Source: Corinectria fuckeliana (Eukaryota > Ascomycota > Sordariomycetes > Hypocreales > Nectriaceae). Taken from it: a stretch of DNA of 64,000 nucleotides. The notes under the pieces are model-generated. The model made no database searches. It saw nothing but the letters and a program-made list of their open reading frames with translations, and was not told the origin of the DNA. The stretch spans positions 124,001 to 188,000 of the forward strand of contig WPDH01000004.1 of the NCBI GenBank assembly GCA_019137255.1, written 5' to 3'. Each line of letters opens with the position of its first letter. Position 1 is the first letter of the stretch. A program made the position numbers and the translations under genes. Positions 9,288 through 21,611 of this stretch are shown one piece after another.

Positions 9288-12200
9288 CTACAGTTTCTCA
9301 ACCTCACTATCTGGAACCCAATGTGATCCTCCTGCGCAACAATAGCCACCCACTTGTTTTATCCACGCAAACCCGACAGGGCAGCGGCCTGCCTTTGCCA
9401 ACCTAGCCTTCTCTTCCTCTACCTTCTTCCGCCGTTCCTCTTCGGCTAGCATCTCCCGCACAATCCTCTCCCGATCGGCATCACGGGCCGTCTTTTGAGC
9501 CTTTTGGAGATTGCGGTACTCGGCATCCTCACGCTCCTCCTTCTCTTTGTCCTTTTGAAGCTGGTCCCAGACTTCGTCGCTCACTCCGGCGTCGCGTACC
9601 GCAAGCCGCTTAGGCGCCGAGCCATCGTCTTCGGGGTTCTCTGGAGGCTCGTCTTTGCTACCCGTAGCCTGCTGGACTTCTGTCGAGGTACTTGTCTGAA
9701 TCGTGGGCGGAGTTGCAAGTCGATCAGCCAGACTCATCGCCAGATCACGCTCTGTTGACTCTTTCCTGTTTGTCATTCTTCCCCTACGCTCATCAATCAT
9801 GCGGTCAAGCGTCTGACGCACAATCTCCTCGGAAAGCTCCAATGGCTCCAATGAGAGGTCTAGGCTGTTGAACATGTCTCTAGCCAGCCCCATGACGTCT
9901 CTCGCGTTAGCCCATCCATCTTGAGTAGCTAAGATCTGGAACCTCTTCTCCAGTTCTTGATTGAAAGGCGTCTGGGAAGATCCTAGGCACGAAATATCAA
10001 GGGTTCTGTTCTTGGCTTCGAGCTTCTTCCTTCTCTGCTTCATTTGGCTTGTCAAAAGTCCGATGCAATCTCCGGGGCCTAGCGCAGTGAATTCCACTGT
10101 CTCGGGGAATCGACTTGACATTCCAGGATTGATTGACAACAAGGAGTTGATGTCCTTTTCGTACCCGGCCATGATGATGATGAGCTTTTTGTGATACTTT
10201 GGCTTTGTCACGCAGTCGACAATCTCATCCACCGCCTCTTTCGCAAAGTGGCCCTCCGAAAGGCGGTATGCCTCGTCGATGAACAGTATCCTCCCGAGAG
10301 CCCTGTCTAGGAGGGCTTGAACCTTTGGGCCAGTTTGGCCAACAAAGGAGCCAATGAGGTCAGTGGCCGAGCACTCAATGACTTCAGTGCCTGCAAGGAA
10401 TCCCATGTCGTAGTACACCTTGCCCATTTTCCTCGCCGTTGTCGTTTTGCCGGTTCCTGGCGGCCCGCGAAAGAGGAAGTTGAAGGGAATCTCCGGGTCC
10501 ATGTCGAGGACTTTGGCATTTTTGACGCGTTTCTGGTAACCCTCCAGCAGAGCAACGAGCTTGCCTCGCCCTACTTCGCCTTCGAACAGCTTCAGGACAT
10601 CCGTACCCCTTTCCGCGCGGTCGAAATCGGCATCAAAGTCGCACGCCTCCAAAGTGCCCTTCCTCTTCACCTTCTTTGCAGAAGACCGCCTCTGGTGGCT
10701 CTCCTTTGCTTTTCCGAGGAGTATGTCGATCTCTCCTGCGTTTCCAAAGTTGGGACGGTTCCGAGCTCGGCGAAGGACCTCCAGAGCGACTCGCTTTGCT
10801 TCGTCGGTAGCGCGGAAGCCTGACTTCCCAAGCTTCAAGTCTAGGATCCGAGACAGAGCCTCATCGTCAAAGTCCTCAAAGACAAACGCAGAGCTCAGAG
10901 GGAAACGACGGCTGAGGCCAGGGTTGACATTCTGGAACATGTTTTCCATTTGATCCTTGTAGCCCAGGAGCAGGACGCAGCGATCCTCGCCCGGGACGCT
11001 CTGGACCTCGGCGACAATAGTGTCGACCACTGCCGTCTTGTATGGGTCACTGGATGACGAGGTTGATCCACCACCGAAGAGGCCGTAGGCTTCATCAATG
11101 ACGAGAACCTTCCCAACAGTCGCCGCCAAGATCCCCTTTGTTTGTGCCTCCGACTGCCCGAGCACTGAGCCGACAAAATCGGCCGGGGTTTTGACCACCA
11201 CTTCCCCGTTGGACAAAAGGCCGAGATCGACGAGAACTCGACCGAAAAGCTTGGCGACTGTTGTTTTTCCTGTTCCAGGCGAGCCCAAGAAGACTCGGTT
11301 CAGAGAAAACTCCACAAGAGGCTCCTCGGCTAGCTCCCTCTCGTAGTTTGTTTTCACAGTGTCGAGGAGGACTTTGAGGATCTCTTTGACCTCTTTCAGA
11401 CCAATCAAGCCAGTGAGCTCCTGGTATGCCTTGCTCTTCATCAAAGCACTTGTAGGCTCAGGTCCGATGATGTCTTCTTGAGTCAACTGCAAATCGTCAG
11501 GCTGGGCGCCGGCACGTCTTTGAGCCTGTAATCGGCTGGACTGTCTCTCTAGCATCGACTGCACGTAGTTCTCGACAGCGCGCGCATTGCCAAATCCTTC
11601 CTTCCCGCGGCCGGATCCAACACGACGAGAAGCGATGCGGAAATAGAGCCCGCGAGGCCCGTCGTCGACCTTCATTCTCCCATTGTACTTGCGATCGACT
11701 TGCAGTTGGAGAATGCTGAGAAGTTCGTCGTCCGTGTAGTCCTCAAACTTCATCTCGATCGGGAAGCGGCTTGGGAATCCGAGATTGTGGGCGAAAAGTG
11801 ACTCCATTTGCCTGCTATACCCAGCGAGAACGAAGATGACCTTGCCCCGGAGGTTCTCAACCTCTGCCAGGAGAAAGTCCAGCACGGCGCCTCCCCCTTG
11901 GTTGTTTCCCGAGGACAGCTGGTACGCTTCGTCGATGAAGAGAATACCACCACCCTCATCTTTGATCTCCTCTAGCAGCTGTTCGCAGCCTTTCACGCCG
12001 TTGCTAGCTAGCTTCGATCCCGTCGTTTCTTTAAACGTGCTACCTGCAATGACTCCTACCGTGGTAAGGAACTTGGCCCAGATGCGAGCAACAGTCGTTT
12101 TCCCTTCTCTGCGTTAGCTTTGTAGATATATCCTGGGGCAGACTTACCTGTGCCGGGGTTCCCAAGCAGCGAGCAGCTAAACCTCTCCCCGTCCAGAGAT

Positions 12201-15200
12201 AAGCCTTGTCGAATCCGTGTGTGCACGCTGCTCTTTACCGAGAGGAACCGATTCTTGACAGTCTCGAGCCCGACCATGTCCATCAGCTTGTCAAGAGCTG
12301 CATTACATGAGCCTTCCATCTTCTTCATAGACTCCCACTCATCCCGTGCTTTGCTAGATTGACGGTCGCAAGCGTTAGGGCTCTTGCTTAGAGATGTGCT
12401 GGCGGTACTGTTGCTTGATGGCGCCGATTTGCTGCTTTGCTGTCTGGCCTTGGCCTTGTCTAGCCTGGCCTTCGTCTCCTGTAGCGATTTCAAGCGCTCT
12501 TTCTTTTCTGAGAGTGTTTTTGCTTGCTCCTTTTCCTCTACCTCGTACTTCATCGCACGTTGTTGACGGTCAATATCATCTTCAACCACTTGAAGCTCTT
12601 TGCGATACTTGTCCTGCGTCCCACACCTCTTTTTCTCAAGCTCAAGATCTCGCAGCACTCTTCGGCGGTTCTCCTTGTCTTCTTTCTCACAGCTGGAGCA
12701 AGCAGGGACAGCCTTTCCACAGGGAATCTTGGATTTATGTCCGCGAGGGCACGTCCTGGTCAAGCGCTCTTTGCAAACAATCTTCGAGTGATTTGCCACA
12801 CGGTGACAATGGCGACTACAAGAGTGTTTGCCACAGCTCAAAGGCAGGCCACTATTGCGCGAGTCAGTGAGGGTTTATCGTAAGCATGACTAGCACTCAC
12901 CAGGGCTCTGCGCACCCCCCATCTGGGCAGTACTGGTCGAAGTCCTCGGGCTTTTTCAGCAGCATTGTCTTGTCTGGGTGTCTCTCGCAGCGGACTGGGA
13001 CGCCGTCAAAGAGGGAATCTCTGTCCTTCAGGGCGTCGAAGTACTGCGTCCACATCGCCCCCCCTTTCTTACTTTTCATGAACGTACTCATGTTTCCGAA
13101 GAGCACCATGCCGTTCTTGGCTCTTGACATGAGAACGACCAATCGCTCCCGGGCGTACAGGAAGCCAATGTCTCCAGATGCGTTGCTCCGGGCCAGCGAG
13201 ACAATAACAATGTCGCATTCCTCTCCCTGGTAGTTATCTATACTTATCAGTGACGAGTTTGAAGCAAAGTTTGTACAAGGACTCACCGATTGTGGAAAGA
13301 CGTAGAGCCTTCTTGTTGACCTTGGCTGCCGCTTCTGCCATCAAACCTGCACGAATAAGATCATGCGAGTCCGGGTCGTTCAGGTAGGGGTCGCTACCAT
13401 CGCGGAGCGTCTCCTTGAGCAGAAACAGCTGACCGAGGTAGGGTGTCAACACGACAATATTTTCAGACTTGTAGCCTTGTTGCACCAAGTATCTGACAAG
13501 TCTCAGCACCATCTGCGCCTCGTGTTGATTCCTTTTGCTCGCTTTGGTGCTCGAGTCCCACCGTTCACCAACTCCGGTCATCTCTTCTTCATGCTGCTCG
13601 TGGTTCACGAAGGTGACGCGGCTGGTGAGACCCCGGACCGTCTCTCGATCGTATGTTTTCGGGGAGTCCTCAAGCTCCTCATACGCCAGCATGCGGGCGT
13701 AGCAGGAGATGTCGGGATGACTGCGATGCTGCTCCTGGAGAGTGGTAAAGTGATGGCCCTGCAGGACTAGCCTCTCGAAAAGAGAGACGTTGAGGTCGTA
13801 GCCATTTCCCTTCTCCTTGGTCAGGTTGTAGTTGTTGACCTTGGGCCTCAGCTGTTTGTGATCACCGATTAGGAGGAGATGTTTCACAGAGGGACTGAGA
13901 GCCGCGACGACGTGAGCTTCCAGAATTTCTCCGGCTTCTTCTACCAAGACGAAATCAGGGTTGGCAGTATTGATGATCGACTGATACATTGCCGCTGCTG
14001 TCGTGGTACACGCAATGATTCTCTTGCTTTTGAGGACCCGGCGCTTTTGTTCGGCGAAGATGCTGTTTATCTCGGCCTGGAGATCGTTCGCGTGCTCGCT
14101 TAGTTGGACAAATTCTGCGATTTGTTCATCGCGAACCCTTTGTGACCATTTGGCGTAAAGCTCGCCTCTAGTTCCGATTGGAACCTCCCAGATGGATGCC
14201 GCAACAGGGCCTAGAGAGTGGACAATACTGCCAAGACGGCCCGGACGGAAACTGCGAAGCCAGTGCATGAGTAGATCCTCGGGTTGGAGAGTCCTGTTGT
14301 TGGCGCCGACAACCGTGAATCCGTCATGCATCTCGGGGACCTGGAACGCATCCCAATACAAGGAGTCTTCCTCGGCGTACTCGAGATAGTCAAGGATGTC
14401 GGTGAGGTTGGGCTTGTTCCCGACGAGCTTGGCTTTGATGTCCTGCAGTTGCTCGTTGTTCTCGGCGGCTTTTCTCTTTCGCGCGTCGATGATGAGCCTC
14501 TCCTCAACGGTCAATCGAAATTTCCCATTCTTAGAGTAGTTCTTGAGAAGTATCGGTTCAGTTGCTGCTGTATACTTGGACCCTAGCCGAACCATGCACT
14601 CGGATTCGACGCCGATTTTCATCAAGTCCTCCAAGAACTGGTCTGTTGCGTGGTTCGTGTAGGTCAAGAGAAGCACGCGATAGTTGGTAAGCCGGAGGAT
14701 AGCCAGAACTGCGATGGCACCAATGAAGGATTTGCCTGTGCCGGGAGGCCCTTGGATCAGTCCCAAGCCCTGGTGGATGCCGTTGATGAATGACTTGAGC
14801 TGTGCGCCTCGAAGCCGTATGTCTTTCTTTGGACATATTGTGCGAGGAAGTCTCACTTCTGTTCCTCCTTCGAGCGCTTCCGTACAGAGCCGAAGCAAGT
14901 CTTTCAGTGCCTTCGGAATCTCATTCTTCGTCGTGAGTAGCTTCGGGTTGATAATCTGGGTCTCGAGTGAGAGCTCGCCCATGTCCTTCAGTCGCTGCAA
15001 GATTGGCTCATACGCAAACATTGCCGTATCGACCACGTAAAACTTGAGGTCCCCACTACTAGGGCCAAGAAGAGCTGTCAGGGCTCTCTTGATACCTGCA
15101 GAGTCGTTGAACTTGATTTTGACTACTGGCGGCATTCCCGACACTATGCTGGGGTCCGAAGCGAGTGACCCGAAGGCAACAATATCTGAGCCACAGCAAA

Positions 15201-16239
15201 GCGCACCCATTCGCCAGTTCTGCGATGAAGACTTGTTTTTGTCCAAGAACTTCTTCCTGGCGGATGGTGATGCCACCTTTGCGGGAAAGATGCCACTGCC
15301 GCACGCCATCTCCAAAGTGTATGGATCGACCCGTTGGTCGAACCCAGGGTCGACGCTGACAAGGCTCAGCTGGCCTAGGGACGTAGGCTTCCGTCTTCCT
15401 CGCTTCTGGCCCATGGCGATCTGCAGGTCTTCACGCAGTTCACAGAGCATGTCCTCCCTCAGCTGCCGATACAGCCAGTCGCGATACACCTGAGCGCGCG
15501 TTTCCATTGGCGACTCAAACACGTCGTCAAGACGCTGAAGAAAAGGCTCCTCGGAGGATAGGAGCTCGTCGGTCGTGGGGTAGATGGACACATCTCGAAA
15601 ATTCTCAAAGTCGTTGTCGTGCCTCCCACCTGGGCTGGCTGCATTGCCAACGATGGTGACCGGAGCAAAGATTTTGATGACCTTTTCGATTCGGTAGGCG
15701 ATTTTTCTCACTCCGTGTGACTGAGATTCGAGAAGAGATTTCTCCTTCATCAACGTCTTGACATCAAGCGTGTGTTCTTCCAGTTGCGGATCTTTGGCCG
15801 ACACGACCTGGAGGCAAAGCCACGCGAACGCTTCCAAGCCAGCATCGTCGAGCTTGTTGTCATGGTATGCATCTAGCAAAGCGGCCCAGAACGATCGCGG
15901 CACAAGGACAACCAGAAGCAGCTGCTTGAGGAATCTTCCGTCGTTGAGTACTTCAACTCCGGGGTCCGAAAGGTGTTTGAGGAAAGGCAGGACCGTAGAG
16001 TTGATGAATGCTGGATCCAGCTGTGCGCGAACGGCAGCGTCCAGAGCTTTGACTCCGTCCGGGCTGGAGATGATGAGCTCGACGCATTTCATTGGGTTCT
16101 GCTGGTTGCAGAGAAGGTCGCAGGCGTCGAGGAATTGTCTGGCGTCGTTGGAGTTGCTGACCTGTCGACCTTTGACGAAAGTCCAGAACAGCTTCGTCAG
16201 CTTGGAGACGCGAGTGGTGGACGCTGCGTGGGAAGTCAT
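9288..16239 (-). CDS. Giant UPF1/ZNFX1-like helicase, NF-X1 zinc finger, triple CbbX-type AAA ATPase (4 exons)
   Basis: Exons in reading order are 16239-13287, 13237-12901, 12851-12148 and 12103-9288, giving 2269 residues. Residues about 490-1070 form an SF1 helicase: Walker A GPPGTGKS (about 496), motif II VLVEEAGE (Glu where UPF1 has Asp, as I recall for ZNFX1), and STIDNYQGEECD, which spans the first intron. Residues about 1093-1150 are an NF-X1 cysteine/histidine segment (CAEPCGLPLSCGKHSCSRHC), followed by a charged coiled coil to about 1235. Three AAA modules follow, with Walker A GNPGTGKT (about 1331), GSPGTGKT (about 1607) and GPPGTGKT (about 1880). Each has an IDEAY Walker B. The tail is cysteine-containing (GRCPVGFAW, GGYCCAGGSHW). 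Introns are 44-49 nt with good signals. The first ATG in frame is at 16239. ZNFX1 relatives bind RNA in silencing or antiviral defence, so RNA surveillance is plausible but inferred. Confidence 0.93.
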
Positions 16240-16877
16240 GATAAGGCTGGCAGAAAGATACGTTGGAAGAAATGTTGTCAAAAACGGATGATCCTGAATG
16301 TAGGCCTATGTAGAGCTATTGTCATCCTTTTGTAGCCGGCACGCCTCGTCCAGAGCCTGATCCAGTTGAAGCTGCTGGGTGGTGCGCATTTGCGATGTAA
16401 GCCACAGCATTGCCCGCAGAGGCCTATCTCGAGGCCCGGCAGATTCGAATCCGCGGGCCCCAGCCGGGGAAAAAACGCCTCGAATGCAACCAACAAAGGC
16501 CGTTCATTCGCTCCAAGATCAGGCTGCGATAGCAGTAGTTGGCCTCCAGCATGACGATCCACTCAAGCTCCTCGACGTGTTGGCGAGACGGCGGAATGAC
16601 CAGTGTATGACGGCAACGTCTGCGGGAAAGTGTATTAAGGCAACCGGTATGGAAACCGGTGTGTCGACTTGATCCAATAGCCCAAGGCCTGCGCCGATAG
16701 ATGTGGTGGGCCTCTTGAGCTCTCGTCGGGCTGATTGAGGCCTCTGCTGTCAGACAAGAAAGCATAAAGAGGCTGCATATCTCAGTCTAAGAAGGAATTC
16801 ACCATGGCTATTCTAACTGGCATTTTGTCTGCAAAAGTTTATAGTCATTATATCCGTGCTGCGCAATCTATATCGAA
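16240..16877. promoter_or_regulatory. Shared divergent promoter region
   Basis: This 638-bp gap separates the start codons of the minus-strand helicase/AAA gene and the plus-strand gene at 16878. It should contain both promoters. No clear TATA box or known operator was identified. Confidence 0.5.
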
Positions 16878-18398
16878 ATGTTCCCCAGCAAGTACCGGTC
16901 GTACGGACGTACTCCGCGGTCGCCGGCCGTGACGGCATCGCCAGCGCCACCTCTCGGAGACCTCGTCGAGACTGTGTCTAGGTACGTACCAGTTCACGAC
17001 TAACCCTATCCTTGATGCCTATCGCGTAACTGACTAACTGCTGCTTTGACTGTTAAGGGACAGTTTGGATGATCCCAGCCGGACCGGTCGTGTTGGAATC
17101 TCCGACACGAGACTCATCGCATCCTACAACTGGGTTGCGGGCTCGGCGCCCAAGATCATGGTTCCAGGTATGTTCCCGATAGTGATGTCACGCGGACGAT
17201 TCTGACATCAACAGGCAAACCACCGAGATGGACGCCGCCTCTTGGCCAGCCGCCGAAGTTGAAGATGGATGCGGACGACTATTTCCGCGACTTCAATGCT
17301 GCATCCTACCCCAGCCATCCACTGGAACCAGCGATTGTGTCCATTATGAAGATGAATCCCAAGCCGATTCCAGTGAACGTCGTCGCTTGCGCGAACACGA
17401 TTGAGAACCTCTTGCGGTTTTCCGGAGGCCCGGAGGACGATCGCCCATTTCGCATGCTTGTCGAGGTCGTTGGAGACACGGTGCACTTCATTCGCAGAGA
17501 GAACTCGCCCAAGGAGCTGATCCCAGATGTGAAGGGCTTCGGGCACGCGTTTCCCAAGACCTATACGACGTGGGACGTCGAGACAAGACAGTCCGGGTCG
17601 CATCAAAGGGTCGTCACGTACCGATTCGACGGCCTTGATGTGATGGTTCGGTTCAAAGGAGATGGGTACATTCAATCCCCCGAGCTCAGGCAGCGCACAA
17701 AGCCACGATCCACTGGGAGTGATGACGCCCTACCAGACGTCCCGTCGCTGGGAATGGGTTCGTCGGTTCCAGGCCTCAAGACTGAAGACTCCGAGCTAAA
17801 GGTGGTCGACGGAGGCCAAGTCGTGCCCCAGGATGCAGTGATTGACATCAAGACACGATCGGTGCGTGCTCGCGGCATCAGAGACACGCTCAGAGAGCAG
17901 CTCCACCGTCTATGGGCATCTCAAATCGAGCAGTTTGTCCTGGCATATCATGAGAGCGGAGTTTTCAACGACATTCAGATCAAGAGGATTGGTGGTGAAG
18001 TCAAAGAGTGGGAAGAGCGCAGCCAGTCAACGCTGAAGCGTCTCGCTGCGCTACTCCACCTCCTCGTTGACCGCGCACGAAAGGCCGCAGACGGGAAACT
18101 CGAGATCACTTGCTCTCGTGGAGACACACTTGAGATACGAAACCAACTCCCAGATGCAGGGGACGTGCTATCATCGTCCGTTCGATCCGAGTGGGCGGGA
18201 TGGCTGGGCGAGGCGGCGCCGACCACGTCTCCAGTGTCCAGTCCCGGCGAAGCCGCGTGGGACAGCCCGGGGATCCGATCTGACGTGGAGGACGAAGGGT
18301 ATCTTGATACCTGGACCGACTTCTCCGATAGCGATGGACCTCAGGACTTCACGGCCTGTGACCGAGAGTGCGGTTATTGCGGAGAGTGCGATTATTGA
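16878..18398 (+). CDS. Uncharacterised fungal family protein, possible RAI1/DXO-like nuclease fold (3 exons)
   Basis: Exons 16878-16981, 17058-17167 and 17215-18398 encode 465 residues. It belongs to a large fungal family often mislabelled 'geranylgeranyl pyrophosphate synthetase'. Family marks visible here are DTRLIASYNWV, VPGKPPRWTPP, ENSPKELIPDVKGFGHAFP, TTWDVE and SHQRVVTYRFDGLDVMVRF. The end is cysteine-rich (CDRECGYCGECDY). There are no prenyl-synthase DDxxD motifs, so that name is unsupported. The segment from TTWDVE to VRFKGDGY resembles the E...GEVDC core of RAI1/DXO RNA-cap nucleases. Here the expected Glu appears as Lys, so activity is doubtful even if the fold is right. The gene is divergent from the helicase/AAA gene. 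The exon model is strong and the function is open. Confidence 0.85.
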
Positions 18399-21300
18399 CG
18401 CAAGGAGGGTTGTGCGAGGTGCTGCTGTGTCGAGGGTTGAATCTAAGATGTGTCTGCTATTCTGTAGCCTAATGATCCGCACGTTGTTACTATGTAACCA
18501 CTGTGAAGGTCGCACGATGGAGGTTCCGGTCTCAGCTAAACGATACGAGGCCGTCGTGAACAGAAGGCTCACGTGCTAAGACGGCATCCCTGTACTCGCA
18601 CCAGCCATTGATTTGATGCTGATGACGGAGAATGGCATGGAGACTGGCGGCGGAGCTTGTCCCATGACTGCGAATACGCTTGTTGCTTGAAAAGCTTGTT
18701 CTCCCCCTCGCCCCCTGGGAATCAGGCGCGGAATCAGGATGGCACTCGGCAGTGGGCGCGCACGATCCCTGTTTCACAAGGTGCGGATCGTTATTCAGGG
18801 GACTCTTGACACGGCGGTGACAGTCAAAATCCGCAGATCGCTCTGGTTCTGGGGAGGCAGTGCAAGCTCTCTCTTTCGTGAGGCCCCTTATGCATCGCTC
18901 AACAGGCTTAGTGCAGCGCCTGTCATGCATGGCCTGGCCCGGCTTGGCTTGCTCTAGGTCTATCTACCTCGCGATCCGACTCTGAACCGCCGTGGTTGCA
19001 TGCAGAGGGACATTGCAATCTGCGAGCGATTGGCGATTGCGATTGCGAGGCTGAAACCACAGCCGCCGATCATCCGGATCAATGCCGAGCTCTGAATGCA
19101 CAGTTACATTTAATGTAGGCACATCTACGTCCTTGTTCGTCGAGAGATGAGGACGGACTGGCCTGTCTTTGAAGTCTCCCTGCACAGTGACGAGTGACGA
19201 CGAGGCATTACGCAAGCCAGGTCCCCCCTGGCAGTCCCCGGTCGACGGTGGAGGGACGTCCTGGGTCCCAGTGGAGCGGAACGAGACCAGCCCACCCTCT
19301 TTTTAGCAAGGCTACTTTTCTGCAATGAAGATGGCTCGTAACTTTACTTTGCGCCTCCCCCAACATACACCCCGGCTTTGGAGTGCCCGGCAGAGAGAGG
19401 GAGGGGCTGGCTCTCGAGGCACCAGAGTTTGGGATGTGTGAGTTTTGCCGATGGGGATTCCGGCTGCGGCTCGAACGGGCCGAGAAAGTTACCAGGAAAT
19501 CAGCAGAGGGGGTTGGGTGAGTCGACGAGAAAGGCGAGGATCAATGCGAGGGCTGTGATTAGAGTGTCCTGTGGCCTAGAGTGCGGTGCTTGACAGGCCG
19601 TACTCCGTATTCGACTCTTGTTGAATAAACTAACGACTGTTCAGTTGGGTGCGGGGATGGTAGCCCGATAGATCACCTCATGGTTGCCCTCATGGTTGCG
19701 GGCTGGCTAGTTCCTTGGCTCTAGGAAGGCAAAAGGTCTCTACCCAAGCAACCAAGGTCCTGGCTGAGCTTGCTTTCGCCATCATGCCCTCACTGTCGCG
19801 CCCTTCCCACGCTTCCTTCAAGGGGTTGGCGAGGATCGCTGTGGGTATAGGGAGGGTTGGGTGGTGGAGGGTGGGTGTGCATGGTGCCATCGAGACCGCT
19901 CCAGAGCCATTGGAAGCCTGGTGGAATGTGGAGAGGCCCCTGGAGAACCGCCCCGACAGGCGACAGGACGAGACAAGCTCTCGAGACGAGGGGGTGGGGT
20001 GGGATTTGACGTGGGAGAGCGCTGGAGAAACTTGGCCCTTTGGTGTTGCTACATAATATTAGTAGTATGTAGTACAGTGGTGTAGGTGCCGGAGACTGCT
20101 CCCGCACCGGCTAACTAATACGGAGTACATTATGGGCTGTGACCTGTCTCAGGGGGGTTGGGTTTTCTGACCATCCCACCTCATCTGTTTGCAAACCATC
20201 AGATGGTCAAAGCCTTGGATGGGCATACAGTAAGACGAGACACCTTGACATGACCCTGCGTGCGTACTCGTATCGAAAGGGGGGGACGTACTACGCAAGT
20301 CGACTGGTCCATCGGCCAAAGTCAAGCAGACAGCTTTTCTTAAATACAAGCTAGGTAATTAGGTAGTGCAGTGCGGTAGGTAGTGTGAATAGCGGATAAC
20401 CGCCGCGTGTCAGGCCAGGAGGTAGGCCTAGGCCACGACGAGACGGTGGGATCGATCCGAGTCTGGCCGTGAGAAGGTTCGTTCGGTTTGCCGCCCTGTG
20501 TCGAGTAGCCGCGCGCTGAATGAGGGAGAGACTTACTTCTACCATCCAGGTCTAAGCCCCAGGCCCAAAATGAGCCCCAGGCCTGGATGTGTGGATGATG
20601 ATTTATTCTTTGAACCAAACTCACGCACATCAGATCGAGGCCTGACTCGACAGACCAGACAGATAAGCGCCATGGTCACGTCACCTCCATATTTTCTCCG
20701 AGTCCGTGTTCAAGGACAGGAATAAAGGAGAAAGGGGTGGGAGAAGAAGAAAGAAAAAAATACATAAAAATAAAAGTAGGGTTGGACAGCCAATGCACAC
20801 GCGCTTCTCGTCATTCCCTGGGATTGATGGCCACCACATTGGATTCCTAGTCCCAATGTCAGACAGTGCCCGAAGCAGTGGAAGGCAAAGGGCACCTCAA
20901 CTTGGCAGCGCTCCAGAGCGTCCGCCATGCACGCCACCGTAAATGGCTTATGCACCGCGATAAGATGCTTGGCCGGGAGGTGGTTGTTCGCGCTACTGCA
21001 CGTCTAGACAGGTCGGACAGAGAGAGAGAGATGCTATCGACGAATCTAGTGGGTACTAAGTAATAAGGCCCAGCGACTGGAGCCTCCTATGTACTCAGGG
21101 ACAAGGGACGAAGCCAGGACGTGTGTGTGTGGGGGGGTATGAATTGCACTGTAGCGGCAGTACCGGTACCTGTCCTTTAGGTGTTCGTTCAGTACCTACG
21201 TACCTACTCAGCAGGTAGTGAGCCACTAAGCTAATAAAGACACTCCCCAATGGAGCTACTCCTCCCGCTCCCCAATGTCGCATCTTAGAATGCTCTAGAC

Positions 21301-21611
21301 TACCCCCAACCAAGTCTTTTGCCACAAAGGGACCCCCCTGTTTTGCTGGGATTTTGTTCATTTATCTGTCGCTCGCTGCTCTTCAGACGCTCTTGGTCCT
21401 CCTCATTGCTACGCTTGATGGTCTCTGTTCTGAACAACTCCCCATTCACAAACCTCTCCCACGATACCGCGCCCAGCCAGCCGTCATCTGTCTCACAGAA
21501 GCTCTCCAACGCGGACTGGATCCGACCTTGAACGAACCTACCTACCTACCCCCGAAACGAAACAGCACACCCTTTGCTTTCCGAGGCCAACGAGCCTGAA
21601 AAGCCGCCATC
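18399..21611. other. 3.2-kb gene-free stretch
   Basis: No open frame here looks like a real protein on either strand. It holds two copies of the 9-mer TACTCCGTA/TACGGAGTA (19601-19609, 20119-20127) and short G-rich runs near 21121-21137. The right end (about 21340-21611) is pyrimidine-rich and is probably the leader and promoter of the BAR-domain gene. Confidence 0.5.

Noticed and set aside
9288..13286. Treating the AAA, zinc-finger and helicase parts as three or four separate genes
   Set aside because: Each gap is a 44-49 nt segment with good donor and acceptor signals, and splicing restores GNPGTGKT, CAEPCGLPLSC and STIDNYQGEE exactly.
16400..16470. GATTCGAATCC resembling a tRNA B box
   Set aside because: No A box or acceptor stem could be placed at tRNA spacing on either strand, and the T-stem does not pair properly.
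16878..18398. Geranylgeranyl pyrophosphate synthase
   Set aside because: The usual database label for this family; no DDxxD motifs or prenyl-synthase helices are present.
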